Assembly (NCBI GenBank): GCA_964434105.1 | Contig: CAYSTJ010000009.1 | Location: 30,908-94,907, forward strand | DNA: 64,000 bases | Source: CAYNST01 sp964434105 | GTDB lineage: Bacteria; Pseudomonadota; Gammaproteobacteria; Pseudomonadales; Cellvibrionaceae | Direction: 5' to 3' | Made by a program: the position numbers and the translations under genes | The notes under the pieces: model-generated | Seen by the model: only the letters and a program-made list of their open reading frames with translations | Database searches by the model: none | What the model was told of the DNA's origin: nothing | Shown: positions 26,511 to 35,143 of the stretch, piece by piece | Numbering within the stretch: the stretch's first letter is position 1 | Layout: each line of letters begins with the position of its first letter

Positions 26511-27872
26511 ATGATTGTCGATGCACCAAATCCTGAAGGGTATGACGTTGTCATCATTGGTAGCGGACCCGCCGGCATTAGCGCCGGTTTACGCATTGCC
26601 GGGCAGTCGTCGCTACGTATTGCCATTATCGAAAGCGGCGAGCTTGAACCGGATGAATCTGTGCAACAATTCTCCAGGGTGAGTACTGATGGCGACCTTG
26701 ATCCTGGCTATTTTTCACTTCATATGCAAAGGCGGTTTGGTGGTACGTCGTCTGTTTGGGCAGGCTGGTGTGCGACACTGGAAGAGAGGGCATTCCAGAG
26801 CGGCGAATGGCCTATGCCTTTCGAAGACTTAGATCGTTACTATGCCGATGCAGCAGAGATTCTCGAGTTGCCCGCCGATGTCTATCTTAAGCGGGAGATC
26901 CCCGTCGAGGGCAGTTCGAGCATCGTTTATAAACCTTATTTTTTAAGTCCACCGGTTCGATTTGGCGAGAAGTACCAGTCGGTTCTGGAGCAGCATCCCA
27001 GAGTCGACCTTATCCTGAATAGAACCTGCAACTATCTTACCGCTCGGGCTGACGCCGTCAGTGAGGCGTTTTTGGTCGATTCCCGTAACCCGGCCTCCAA
27101 TCCAGTTTCAGTGCAAGCAGGGGTGTTTGTGCTTGCTTGCGGTGGCATCGGCAACGCCCGGCTTCTGCAGCTTTCGGAGCTGGCCTTGGGGTCGCCGGTG
27201 GGAAGGTATTTTATGGATCACCCGCACCTTTATGGTGCGTCCAGTGTCTACTTGAACGAGTCCGTTATCCGTGCCTATATCAATGAAGAACACGATGTGG
27301 TGCATGCGCTTCAGTTGACGCCCGAGTTTTGCGAGAAGCAGGGGATACAGTCATTCGGTGTACAGTTCGACTTGGACAAAGTACAGGAGAAGCCGCTGCT
27401 GGGCGAGAGCAGTTCCCTTATTCTGTCACGTGTAAATATTCGGGCCGAGATGGTCCCCCGGTATACTAACAACGTAACAACTAACGCTTCAGCGGATGAA
27501 CTGGATTCAGCCGGTAACGCTATATCCCATGTGAGTTTTCGTTTCGGATTTGACGAGCAGGCGCAGAGAATCTGGCGTGCTTTTTCTGAAGAAATGTTGC
27601 GGTCCGGACTGGGACGGCCGGCAGTCCTAAGCGAAGAGTTGTCCGTTACCGGTGGTGGACACTTGATGGGGACCACTCGAATGGGAATGTTTGAATCAGA
27701 ATCCGTGGTCGATGTGAACTGCAAAGTGCATGCGGTCGATAATTTGTTTGTAGCCGGTTCATCTGTTTTCCCAGCTGGCGGTGCAGCTAACCCGACCTTT
27801 ACCATTGTCGCACTTGCCCTTCGACTGGGAGATCATATCGCGAAACATTGGGGAGGCTCCGTTGATGAATAG
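26511..27872 (+). CDS. GMC-family FAD oxidoreductase
   Basis: A 453-residue flavoprotein of the glucose-methanol-choline family. FAD site: VVIIGSGPAGISAGLRIA near the N-terminus with an acidic end to strand 2 (IIESGE); RFGGTSSVWAGWC is the GMC flavin-attachment region; GGGHLMGTTRMG and VAGSSVFPAGGAANPTFTIVALALRLGDHI form the C-terminal active-site half with the catalytic His and the N-P-T motif. It probably oxidises a sugar or alcohol. The stop overlaps the start of a small Tat-type lipoprotein gene by eight bases, as membrane-bound dehydrogenases are often coded with a small subunit. No cytochrome gene is next to it. ATG with a TGGAG site about eight bases upstream. Confidence 0.88.
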   Translation: MIVDAPNPEGYDVVIIGSGPAGISAGLRIAGQSSLRIAIIESGELEPDESVQQFSRVSTDGDLDPGYFSLHMQRRFGGTSSVWAGWCATLEERAFQSGEWPMPFEDLDRYYADAAEILELPADVYLKREIPVEGSSSIVYKPYFLSPPVRFGEKYQSVLEQHPRVDLILNRTCNYLTARADAVSEAFLVDSRNPASNPVSVQAGVFVLACGGIGNARLLQLSELALGSPVGRYFMDHPHLYGASSVYLNESVIRAYINEEHDVVHALQLTPEFCEKQGIQSFGVQFDLDKVQEKPLLGESSSLILSRVNIRAEMVPRYTNNVTTNASADELDSAGNAISHVSFRFGFDEQAQRIWRAFSEEMLRSGLGRPAVLSEELSVTGGGHLMGTTRMGMFESESVVDVNCKVHAVDNLFVAGSSVFPAGGAANPTFTIVALALRLGDHIAKHWGGSVDE

Positions 27873-28269
27873 GCGAGAATTCATGGCGAAGCTCGCCAGT
27901 CTGGCGACGCTGCCATTGCTCACCTGGGTGTCGGGAAGCTGGTTGACCGGTTGCGGTGCGAGCAACGACCGCGAGCCCGGTGATGCAGGCAGCAGTGGTG
28001 TTTCACGGCAGGTGGCAGCAGAACTACGACCATTGGCAGATCCCCGTTATCGGGAGTATGCGGCACAGTTTGAAGCTATTGAACTGTATGAATCGCTGCA
28101 ACGTAAAGGGATTCTGTCGACTGACGACAAGTTACGGTCAGAAGTCGTCACAGAATTGGCTCAGACGGACCCGCTGGCCGAGTTCGCAGGCTTTTATTAT
28201 GTGGAGAGCGAGTTACAGCTTTATGCACTGGCAATACTGCTGAATCCGGCGCCGGAAGTTGAAGCCTGA
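27865..28269 (+). CDS. Small Tat-signal lipoprotein, putative GMC dehydrogenase partner
   Basis: A 134-residue protein beginning MNRREFMAKLAS, a twin-arginine-like signal, then a hydrophobic stretch and a lipobox at Cys30 (WLTGC). The mature part is short and helical, ending LYALAILLNPAPEVEA. It overlaps the GMC gene by eight bases and has GGGGAGG ahead of its ATG, so the two are co-expressed. Position and size are like the small (subunit-3-type) partner of gluconate/fructose dehydrogenases, which helps export or anchor the flavoprotein, but I see no clear family signature. A folded flavoprotein could hitch-hike through Tat with it (inference). Confidence 0.7.
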   Translation: MNRREFMAKLASLATLPLLTWVSGSWLTGCGASNDREPGDAGSSGVSRQVAAELRPLADPRYREYAAQFEAIELYESLQRKGILSTDDKLRSEVVTELAQTDPLAEFAGFYYVESELQLYALAILLNPAPEVEA

Positions 28270-28392
28270 ATAGAATTCAGTCACGGAGCGGTAGACGCAA
28301 AAATTTCTTACGCCGGAAGCGCCTATGGTCAAATTGCTGTGAAGTCAGACGCGACTATGAGCAAAAAATACGTGCGTTTATGGATATTCCGG

Positions 28393-29535
28393 CTAGAAAC
28401 ACACAGCTTCAATCAGCTTTTTGATGACATCAACAGCCGGCAATATCTGCTTCTGTTCAATAAATTCATTCGGCTGGTGCGCCTGATCAATGGAGCCCGG
28501 TCCCAGTACAATAGTTTGCATGCCCAATGCCTGGAAAAAGGGCGCCTCGGTGCCATAGGCGACGCTTTCGGCGGTATGTCCGGTCAGTTTTTCGGCCAGT
28601 TTAACCAGCTCACTTTCAGGGCTCTGCTCAAACGATTCAATCCCCTCAAACAAATGTCGGTAGTCACAGGTGACGCCGTATCGGTCTGCGACAGGTGCAA
28701 TACGCGACCGAATTTCGGAGCGCAGGTCGTCCAGTTTCATGCCCGGCAGGAATCGCAGATCAAAATGCAGTTCGCACTGACCGCAGATCCGATTGGGATT
28801 GTCACCACCGTGAATGCAGCCCAGATTCAAAGTCGGCGCGTCAACGGCGAAGCCGCTGTGACGATGCCGTTGCTGCAGCTCGTCGCGCAAAGCCAGCAGG
28901 TCGGTCATGACTACACTCATCGCTTCCAGTGCGTTGCGACCCAGAGCAGGGTTTGACGAGTGGCCCGCCTGGCCGGTCAGACGGATGCCGTCCATTAATA
29001 TACCCTTGTGCCTATGTACCGGGCGCATTCCGGTTGGCTCACCGATGACGGCGTACCGGGCCCTGGGGCTGCCCTGATTCACCAGTGCTCGCGCGCCACT
29101 CATGGACGATTCTTCGTCGGCCGTGGCGACTACCATGACCGGCTGGTGGAATTCGTCGCTGGTCAGTTGCTCCAGTGCTGCCAGCACTACCGGGAAGAAG
29201 CCTTTCATGTCGGTGGCGCCGAGGCCATAAAACCGTTGATCCCTGTCGAGCAACCGGAATGGGTCCTGTTGCCACAATTCGGGATCGCAAGGGACAGTAT
29301 CGGAATGGCCCGCCAATACTAGCCCACCGCTGCCCTGGCCTTTCACGGCCAGCATATTGAATTTACCAGGGCGATCCGGTACCGCTTGCACCGCGCAACG
29401 AAAACCGAGACCGTCCAGCCAGTCGGCCAGCAGATGGCAGACCTTTTCATTGCTCATATCCCAATCCGGATGGGTGCAACTGACCGACGGCGCCGCGATC
29501 AGTTGCGCGAGGCGGTATTTATACGTTCTCATCAT
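28393..29535 (-). CDS. argE: Acetylornithine deacetylase
   Basis: M20-family zinc amidohydrolase that removes acetate from N-acetylornithine in arginine synthesis. Motifs: LAGHSDTVPCD (metal His and active-site Asp), GATDMKGFFPVVLAAL (bridging Asp), TADEESSMSGARAL (Glu-Glu), GEPTGMRPVHRHKG (metal region), and VAYGTEAPFF with the final LGPGSIDQAHQPNEFI (metal His), typical of ArgE. The ATG at 29535 (or the next one at 29532) gives 380 residues, like E. coli ArgE (383). AAGGA is 13 bases upstream, rather far. It runs alone on the minus strand; other arg genes, except argA, are not in the window. Confidence 0.92.
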   Translation of the reverse strand: MMRTYKYRLAQLIAAPSVSCTHPDWDMSNEKVCHLLADWLDGLGFRCAVQAVPDRPGKFNMLAVKGQGSGGLVLAGHSDTVPCDPELWQQDPFRLLDRDQRFYGLGATDMKGFFPVVLAALEQLTSDEFHQPVMVVATADEESSMSGARALVNQGSPRARYAVIGEPTGMRPVHRHKGILMDGIRLTGQAGHSSNPALGRNALEAMSVVMTDLLALRDELQQRHRHSGFAVDAPTLNLGCIHGGDNPNRICGQCELHFDLRFLPGMKLDDLRSEIRSRIAPVADRYGVTCDYRHLFEGIESFEQSPESELVKLAEKLTGHTAESVAYGTEAPFFQALGMQTIVLGPGSIDQAHQPNEFIEQKQILPAVDVIKKLIEAVCF

Positions 29536-29641
29536 AGGGGGTGCGGTGTCCTTGCCTGGCAACTAGCGTAAAACACAGAACCGTCTGCGTGTACGGGCAC
29601 GGCAGGCCGAGTCCGGGGCAGTGGTCTGAGCCGTGCAGCGA

Positions 29642-30433
29642 TCAAATATTTATCAACTCACCGCGCAAAACACAGACGGCATAGCCGGCAATATGTACCC
29701 GGTCGCCTCTGACGTCGACAAAAACGTCGCCGCCGCGCCGCGACACCTGTCGTGCGTTCAGACCCGTTTTACCCAGTCTGTCCGACCAGTAGGGGCCGAG
29801 CATGGTGAAGGCTGAACCGGTTACCGAATCTTCATTGACACCGATGGCCGGTGCGAACATTCGGTTGACGAAATCGAAATCGCTGGCGCGGGCGGTAACG
29901 TGAAAAGCCTGATAGCTGGCGTTCAGCAGGGCGTTGAAATCCGGTGTGAGAGCGCTCACCTGATCTTCATCGGCCAGCTCTACCAGGACCTTTTTTTCAA
30001 ATGCGGCCATATTGAGACAGCTGCCCTGGGCACCCAGCGCGTCAAGCACGGATGGGTCTATCGGGATATCCTTAGCGGGTCTGGCGGGGAAGTCGAGAAC
30101 AAGCCGGTCCGCCTGTCGCAAAACCTGAATTTCGCCAACCTGGCAGCGAAACTGCAAACGGTCGGATGTCGCGTTCAAATAGTTCCAGAGCACGAACGCC
30201 GAGGCGAGGGTGGCGTGCCCGCACAGGTCGATTTCGCTCTCGGGTGTAAACCAGCGAATATGATAGCCTGAACCCTCAGCAACAAAAAACGCCGTCTCGG
30301 CCAAATTGTTTTCAGCGGCTATCTGTTGCATGCGGTGGTCGTCGAGCCAGTCGTCCAGAGGGCAGACAGCGGCGGGGTTACCTTCAAACGGCTTGCCGGC
30401 AAATGCATCGACTTGAAAAATTGGAATATTCAT
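29642..30433 (-). CDS. PhzF-family isomerase
   Basis: A 263-residue PhzF/DapF-fold protein: IPIFQVDAFAGKPFEGNPAAVCPL at the start, NNLAETAFFV (catalytic Glu), WFTPESEIDLCGHATLASA and a C-terminal GVNEDSVTGSAFTMLGPYW. Members range from phenazine-pathway isomerase to uncharacterised housekeeping enzymes; no phenazine genes are present, so it is probably a general isomerase of unknown substrate. The ATG at 30433 is fixed by AGGA eight bases upstream and by family alignment. It is divergent from the GspE-type ATPase gene. Confidence 0.88.
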   Translation of the reverse strand: MNIPIFQVDAFAGKPFEGNPAAVCPLDDWLDDHRMQQIAAENNLAETAFFVAEGSGYHIRWFTPESEIDLCGHATLASAFVLWNYLNATSDRLQFRCQVGEIQVLRQADRLVLDFPARPAKDIPIDPSVLDALGAQGSCLNMAAFEKKVLVELADEDQVSALTPDFNALLNASYQAFHVTARASDFDFVNRMFAPAIGVNEDSVTGSAFTMLGPYWSDRLGKTGLNARQVSRRGGDVFVDVRGDRVHIAGYAVCVLRGELINI

Positions 30434-30609
30434 GACGTTCCTGAAAGTTCGACCCGTCTCTGCAGCGAGTGTACCTGTTAAGGTGTTTGCTGTGCATGCC
30501 CTGCGCCAGGCGGACGAAAGCGCGGGCCGATTCGGACCCGGCAGGTTACGGGATCGGTGTGCTACGGCTACACTACTTAAAAACCGATTATTCGACAAGA
30601 GCAAATAAT

Positions 30610-32370
30610 ATGCTTGAACGGTTACTGGACTTACGCACAGTTCTGGCAGAGTTGCACCGTACCCGCCGTATTTCGCAGGAGGATGTCAACCGTGTGCTGG
30701 GCACAAGTCGCTCGCGCGAGGAGACAGCAATGCATCCGCTGACCTATCTGGCGGGGCAACAATTGCGCGACCTGCACCATGGCGGCAAACTGTTCGATGA
30801 GCTTTCGCTCACGGCGTGGATGGCGGAAAATGCCGGATTGCCGCTCTATCACATTGATCCCATGAAGCTGCGCATGGCCGAGCTGGCGGATCTCATGTCC
30901 TTTGCCTTTGCCAAACGCCATGATCTGCTCTGCGTAAAAATGACGGCCGACGAGCTGGTGGTAGCCGTGGGTCAGCCCTACCTGCGGGGATGGGAAGAAC
31001 AGCTGGAACAGGTATCGCGTCACAGAATCGCGCGTGTGGTCGCTGTCCCGTCCGATATCGAGCGCTACCGTCTCGAGTTCTATTCCCTGGCGCGTTCAAT
31101 TTCAGGGGCCAAAGGCGGCACCGGGAGAACCGGCGTCGCCAACTTCGAGCAGCTGCTTGAATTGGGCAATATCCAGGACCCGGAAGCCAACGACCAGCAT
31201 ATTGTCAATATAGTGGACTGGCTGCTGCAATACGCCTTTGATCAGCGCGCCAGTGACATACATATTGAACCGCGACGCGAGCTGGCCCGTATGCGTTTCC
31301 GCATCGACGGGATTCTGCACCCCATCTACGAGTTTCCCGCGAGTGTGGCGACAGCCATCATCAGCCGCATCAAAATTCTGGGCCGGATGAATGTCGCCGA
31401 AAAGCGCAAGCCCCAGGATGGCCGTCTGAAGACCAAAAATCCCGATGGCCTGGAGTCGGAGCTCCGGCTTTCCACCATGCCGACCGCTTTTGGGGAGAAG
31501 CTGGTGATGCGGGTATTTGATCCTGAAGTGCTACTGCGTAACTTCGACCAGCTGGGACTGGTCGCTGACGACTTTCAGCGCTGGAATGCCATGTTGCATG
31601 CGCCGCACGGGGTAGTACTGGTGACCGGCCCAACCGGCTCCGGTAAAACCACAACACTTTATTCGTCGCTGAAAACGTTGGCAACCGAGGAAGTGAACGT
31701 CAGTACGGTGGAAGATCCGATTGAAATGGTGGAAGAGGCCTTTAATCAGACCCAGGTCCAGCACAATATCGGTCTCGACTTTGCTGCGGGCATCCGGACC
31801 CTCATGCGGCAGGACCCGGACATTATTATGGTGGGTGAGGTCCGCGATATCGAAACAGCGCAAATGGCTGTTCAGGCTGCGTTAACCGGACATCTGGTGT
31901 TATCAACGCTGCACACCAATGACGCGCCATCGTCCGTATCACGTTTACTGGACCTGGGTGTGCCCGCCTACCTGCTGAGATCCAGTGTCGTGGGGATAAT
32001 GGCGCAGCGGTTAGTGCGCACCCTGTGCAAGCATTGCAAGGCCGAAACAGCACTGGAGGAAGTTGACTGGGAGGCGCTGGTCAGGCCATGGAAGATCGCC
32101 AGGCCGGCGCGCATCTATGCGGCGGCAGGGTGCCTGGAGTGTCGCAATACCGGGTATGCAGGCAGGCAGGGCATCTATGAGATCATGCCACTGACCACGT
32201 CGCTGCAGGCTTTGATTAAGGACGACTGCGATATGAACCAGCTGAGACTTCAGGCAATGCGGGAGGGAATGCGAACTTTACGGCTGGCAGGCGCACAGAA
32301 GGTGGCCGCCGGCTTAACCAGTCTGGAGGAAGTGCTGCGGGTAGCCCCGGCGGTGGAGAAATATCGCTAA
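30610..32370 (+). CDS. GspE/PilB-type secretion ATPase
   Basis: A 586-residue hexameric ATPase of the type II secretion/type IV pilus family. The N-terminal part (residues 1-180) is an MshEN/GspE-N-like region. The core has Walker A GPTGSGKTTTLYSSL, the Asp box VEDPIEMVEEAFNQTQVQ, Walker B DPDIIMVGEVRDIETA and the His box TGHLVLSTLHTNDAP. A four-Cys zinc site is present (LCKHC, then CLEC) followed by GRQGIYEI. No pilC, pilD or gsp genes are adjacent, so it is a lone ATPase like those found apart from the main pil cluster; its partner machine is not visible. ATG 30610 chosen because the homologous region starts there; ribosome site weak (AAGAG). Confidence 0.9.
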   Translation: MLERLLDLRTVLAELHRTRRISQEDVNRVLGTSRSREETAMHPLTYLAGQQLRDLHHGGKLFDELSLTAWMAENAGLPLYHIDPMKLRMAELADLMSFAFAKRHDLLCVKMTADELVVAVGQPYLRGWEEQLEQVSRHRIARVVAVPSDIERYRLEFYSLARSISGAKGGTGRTGVANFEQLLELGNIQDPEANDQHIVNIVDWLLQYAFDQRASDIHIEPRRELARMRFRIDGILHPIYEFPASVATAIISRIKILGRMNVAEKRKPQDGRLKTKNPDGLESELRLSTMPTAFGEKLVMRVFDPEVLLRNFDQLGLVADDFQRWNAMLHAPHGVVLVTGPTGSGKTTTLYSSLKTLATEEVNVSTVEDPIEMVEEAFNQTQVQHNIGLDFAAGIRTLMRQDPDIIMVGEVRDIETAQMAVQAALTGHLVLSTLHTNDAPSSVSRLLDLGVPAYLLRSSVVGIMAQRLVRTLCKHCKAETALEEVDWEALVRPWKIARPARIYAAAGCLECRNTGYAGRQGIYEIMPLTTSLQALIKDDCDMNQLRLQAMREGMRTLRLAGAQKVAAGLTSLEEVLRVAPAVEKYR

Positions 32371-32371
32371 A

Positions 32372-32389
32372 GCGCTCATACTTGAGCGC
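32372..32389 (+). terminator. Hairpin after the GspE-type ATPase gene
   Basis: GCGCTC (32372-32377), loop ATACTT, GAGCGC (32384-32389), one base after the stop codon. No T-run follows, so termination is uncertain. Confidence 0.35.
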
Positions 32390-32465
32390 AGTGACATCGT
32401 GTTCCCCGGTATCGAGCGTATCGTTCTCCGGGTTCTTGTAAACCTTTGAATATCAGGCCTTAATT

Positions 32466-33908
32466 GTGTATCTCCGCGTTTTTTGGTGCGTATTTTTCCT
32501 GCTTCAGGCAGCCTCGCTGGTAGCGGCTGAGGAAGCGGTTGCGCCTGCGGGTGACACTGTAAACACTGAGACCACGCAGCAGGCGGCCCTGCAGCAGGAA
32601 GCCACGCCGGCCGCCGGGCCGACCGACGGCGCCCCGGATCCGGAAGCTGTTACTGCGACGGCCGATGACGCAGCGACAAAGGCCGGGGCCGAGGTTGAAA
32701 TCGCGGTATCCAAAGCGCCCGATTTGCCCGAAAGTGCTGATCCGTTGCCTGACGCAGGGACTGAAGTTGAAGCGGAGAAGCGGCAGGTTGTGCCTATACC
32801 GAAGCTTGAGGTGGGATCATCGTCGGACACCAGCATCCAGCCGCTGGCCTTTCTGGACTCGATCGTGGATCCGGGGACAGCTGCCCGCCTGTCCTGGACG
32901 CCACGGGATTCCTTTGCGGGTATCGCCGCGCCGACCCCGGTACTGGTAGTGCATGGCACCCGGCCCGGCCCGGTGCTGTGTCTGACCGCGGCCGTGCATG
33001 GCGATGAACTCAATGGTATCGAGGTAGTCCGGCGGGTTATTTACGATCTGGAACCCAAAAACCTGGCCGGGACAGTGATTGGCGTGCCGATTGTCAATCT
33101 GCAGGGTTTCCGACGGGCGTCCCGGTATTTACCAGACCGGCGCGACCTGAACCGGTATTTTCCGGGCAGCGCCCATGGCAGTTCGGCCGCGCGGATCGCC
33201 CATTCGTTTTTTACGGATGTTGTCCGAAAATGCGAATTTCTGGTTGATTTGCATACCGGTTCGTTTCATCGCACCAACCTGCCGCAATTGCGCGCCGACC
33301 TGCACCGGGATGAGGTCAAGGAGCTGGCCCAGAACATGGGCGCTATCGTCGTACTCCACAGCAAAGGCGCTACCGGCTCATTGCGCAGAGCGGCCGTCGA
33401 CAGTGGCATACCCGCAGTGACGATGGAGGCGGGAGAGCCACACAAAATCGACCTGGACGCGGTGGATCATGGTGTAAAGAGCATTGAAGCGCTGCTGCAC
33501 AAGAGCGGCATGTATGAACGAAAGAGTATGTGGACCCGCCAGATCGAGCCCATGTATTATAAATCGCGGTGGGTTCGCACCTCGAATGGCGGCATTCTGA
33601 CGAGCCGTATCAAGCTGGGTGAACGTGTAAAACGGGGTGATGTACTGGGCACCGTCACCGATCCGATTACCAACAGTACCGTGGAAATCGATACACCCAT
33701 CGATGGCCGGGTTATTGGGATGGCATTGAATCAGGTCATGCACCCGGGCTTTGCCGCCTACCACATTGGGTATCAGTCCTCGGCGGAAGAAGCGGCCAGT
33801 CACGACGCAGGACCGGACGATGGTACGGGGGACGAGCTGGAGATGAATTCGCCGCTGGGAAAGAATAAGGCATCCCCGGATGGGCAAACATCCGAGGATG
33901 CCGAATAA
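32466..33908 (+). CDS. Exported succinylglutamate desuccinylase/aspartoacylase-family zinc hydrolase
   Basis: A 480-residue protein starting at a GTG. Residues 1-21 are a signal peptide (ending LVAAEE), and residues about 22-115 a low-complexity Ala/Glu/Pro/Thr-rich acidic stretch. The enzyme domain (about 150-440) shows LTAAVHGDELNGIEVVRR (zinc His and Glu), RDLNRYFPG, FLVDLHTGSF (third zinc ligand) and VTMEAGE (catalytic Glu), then the C-terminal beta domain (GILTSRIKLGERVKRGDVLGTV). This is the AstE/AspA fold, usually cytosolic; the signal peptide puts it in the periplasm, so an amide or cell-wall peptide substrate is likelier than succinylglutamate (inference). The gene stands alone. The C-terminus is acidic and disordered. 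Confidence 0.8.
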   Translation: MYLRVFWCVFFLLQAASLVAAEEAVAPAGDTVNTETTQQAALQQEATPAAGPTDGAPDPEAVTATADDAATKAGAEVEIAVSKAPDLPESADPLPDAGTEVEAEKRQVVPIPKLEVGSSSDTSIQPLAFLDSIVDPGTAARLSWTPRDSFAGIAAPTPVLVVHGTRPGPVLCLTAAVHGDELNGIEVVRRVIYDLEPKNLAGTVIGVPIVNLQGFRRASRYLPDRRDLNRYFPGSAHGSSAARIAHSFFTDVVRKCEFLVDLHTGSFHRTNLPQLRADLHRDEVKELAQNMGAIVVLHSKGATGSLRRAAVDSGIPAVTMEAGEPHKIDLDAVDHGVKSIEALLHKSGMYERKSMWTRQIEPMYYKSRWVRTSNGGILTSRIKLGERVKRGDVLGTVTDPITNSTVEIDTPIDGRVIGMALNQVMHPGFAAYHIGYQSSAEEAASHDAGPDDGTGDELEMNSPLGKNKASPDGQTSEDAE

Positions 33909-34210
33909 CCCCTGGGGCGACGACACCGTCTCAGCCCTGGCCAGGCGGCGGTTACGCCGCGCTACCGCTGTAATCCAGGTAACGGTCCAGCACCCGCTCC
34001 GATTTGCTTATAGCTGCGTAAAAAATAGTATTTTGCCGGAATAAACTCACATTTTTTGCCTTGTGCCAAACAGATCCAGCCGCAATCTGAACAATTGCGG
34101 CAGGTGGTCAATAGTGACTAATCCAGACTAAATCTCTGACATCCAGACCTGTCTTTGCTATGATCGCGGCCAGTCCAACACCGCATTAGCTAATAACAAG
34201 GCAGGTTCAT
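33909..34210 (+). promoter_or_regulatory. Upstream region of the hem operon
   Basis: About 300 bases without a gene. It contains a GCGGCG/CGCCGC inverted repeat near 33945-33961, one copy of a 73-base dispersed repeat (34042-34114), and just inside that the stem CCGCAAT/ATTGCGG with a seven-base loop. The hemC ribosome site (AGGCAGG, 34198-34204) closes the region. Confidence 0.5.
34042..34114 (+). repeat. Dispersed 73-base intergenic repeat, copy 1
   Basis: Begins TAAACTCACATTTTT and includes the invariant core GCAATCTGAACA. Aligned by eye without gaps, it matches 61909-61981 at 56 of 73 positions. In this copy the core forms a perfect seven-pair stem, CCGCAAT/ATTGCGG; in copy 2 the stem is degraded. 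Confidence 0.7.
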
Positions 34211-35143
34211 ATGCCCTTTGATCGAACGCTGCGTATCGCGACCCGTACCAGTCCGCTGGCCCTCTGGCAGGCCGAATTTGTAAAAGCTGCTCTGGAGCAG
34301 CACCATGCCGGAATATCGGTGACGCTGGTGCCGATCGTCAGTCGGGGCGACAAGATTCTCGATGTTCCACTCGCCAAAGTGGGTGGCAAAGGATTGTTTG
34401 TGAAGGAACTCGAAAACGCCCTGCTCGATGATGTTGCGGATATTGCCGTACACTCGATGAAAGACGTCCCCATGGAATTTCCCGACGGGCTCGGACTGTC
34501 TGTTATCTGCGAGCGTGAAGACCCGCGTGATGCCTGGGTCTCATCCACTTATGTGTCCATTGACGCATTGCCGGCCGGTGCCGTGGTGGGAACGTCCAGT
34601 CTCCGCCGTCAGAGTCAGCTGCTGGCCCGCCGGCCGGATCTCACGGTGCGCTTTTTGCGGGGCAATGTACAGACCCGGTTGCGCAAGCTGGATGAGGGTG
34701 AATATGACGGCATAATTCTGGCGGCGGCCGGCCTGCTACGCCTGGAAATGACAGACCGCATTCGTGCATATATGGCGCCGGAAGAGAGCCTGCCGGCGGG
34801 CGGACAGGGCGCGGTAGGCATCGAATGCCGTCTGCAGGATCAGGCGATTATTGATTTGCTGCAACCATTGCATCATCATCTGACGGCTCAGGCCGTGGTA
34901 GCGGAGCGCGCCATGAACCGCCGCCTCGAAGGGGGTTGCCAGGTGCCCATAGCCTGTTACGCCATACACCGGGAAGGCCACCTTTGGCTGCGCGGTCTCG
35001 TTGCACAACCTGATGGTACGCTGGTATTGAGCGACGATATCACCGGATCGCCGGATTCCGGTGAAGCGATGGGGGTGCAGCTGGCTGAACGATTACTGGC
35101 AGCCGGTGCCGACAGAATCCTGCAGTCTGTCTATGAAATGTGA
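34211..35143 (+). CDS. hemC: Porphobilinogen deaminase (hydroxymethylbilane synthase)
   Basis: HemC polymerises four porphobilinogens to hydroxymethylbilane in haem synthesis. The 310-residue protein begins RIATRTSPLALWQAEFV and has GDKILDVPLAKVGGKGLFVKELE, AVHSMKDVPME, RREDPRD-like REDPRDAW, GTSSLRRQSQL, FLRGNVQTRLRKL and the cofactor loop EGGCQVPIACYA, whose Cys binds the dipyrromethane. It starts the hemCDXY operon and overlaps hemD by 11 bases. Confidence 0.98.
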   Translation: MPFDRTLRIATRTSPLALWQAEFVKAALEQHHAGISVTLVPIVSRGDKILDVPLAKVGGKGLFVKELENALLDDVADIAVHSMKDVPMEFPDGLGLSVICEREDPRDAWVSSTYVSIDALPAGAVVGTSSLRRQSQLLARRPDLTVRFLRGNVQTRLRKLDEGEYDGIILAAAGLLRLEMTDRIRAYMAPEESLPAGGQGAVGIECRLQDQAIIDLLQPLHHHLTAQAVVAERAMNRRLEGGCQVPIACYAIHREGHLWLRGLVAQPDGTLVLSDDITGSPDSGEAMGVQLAERLLAAGADRILQSVYEM

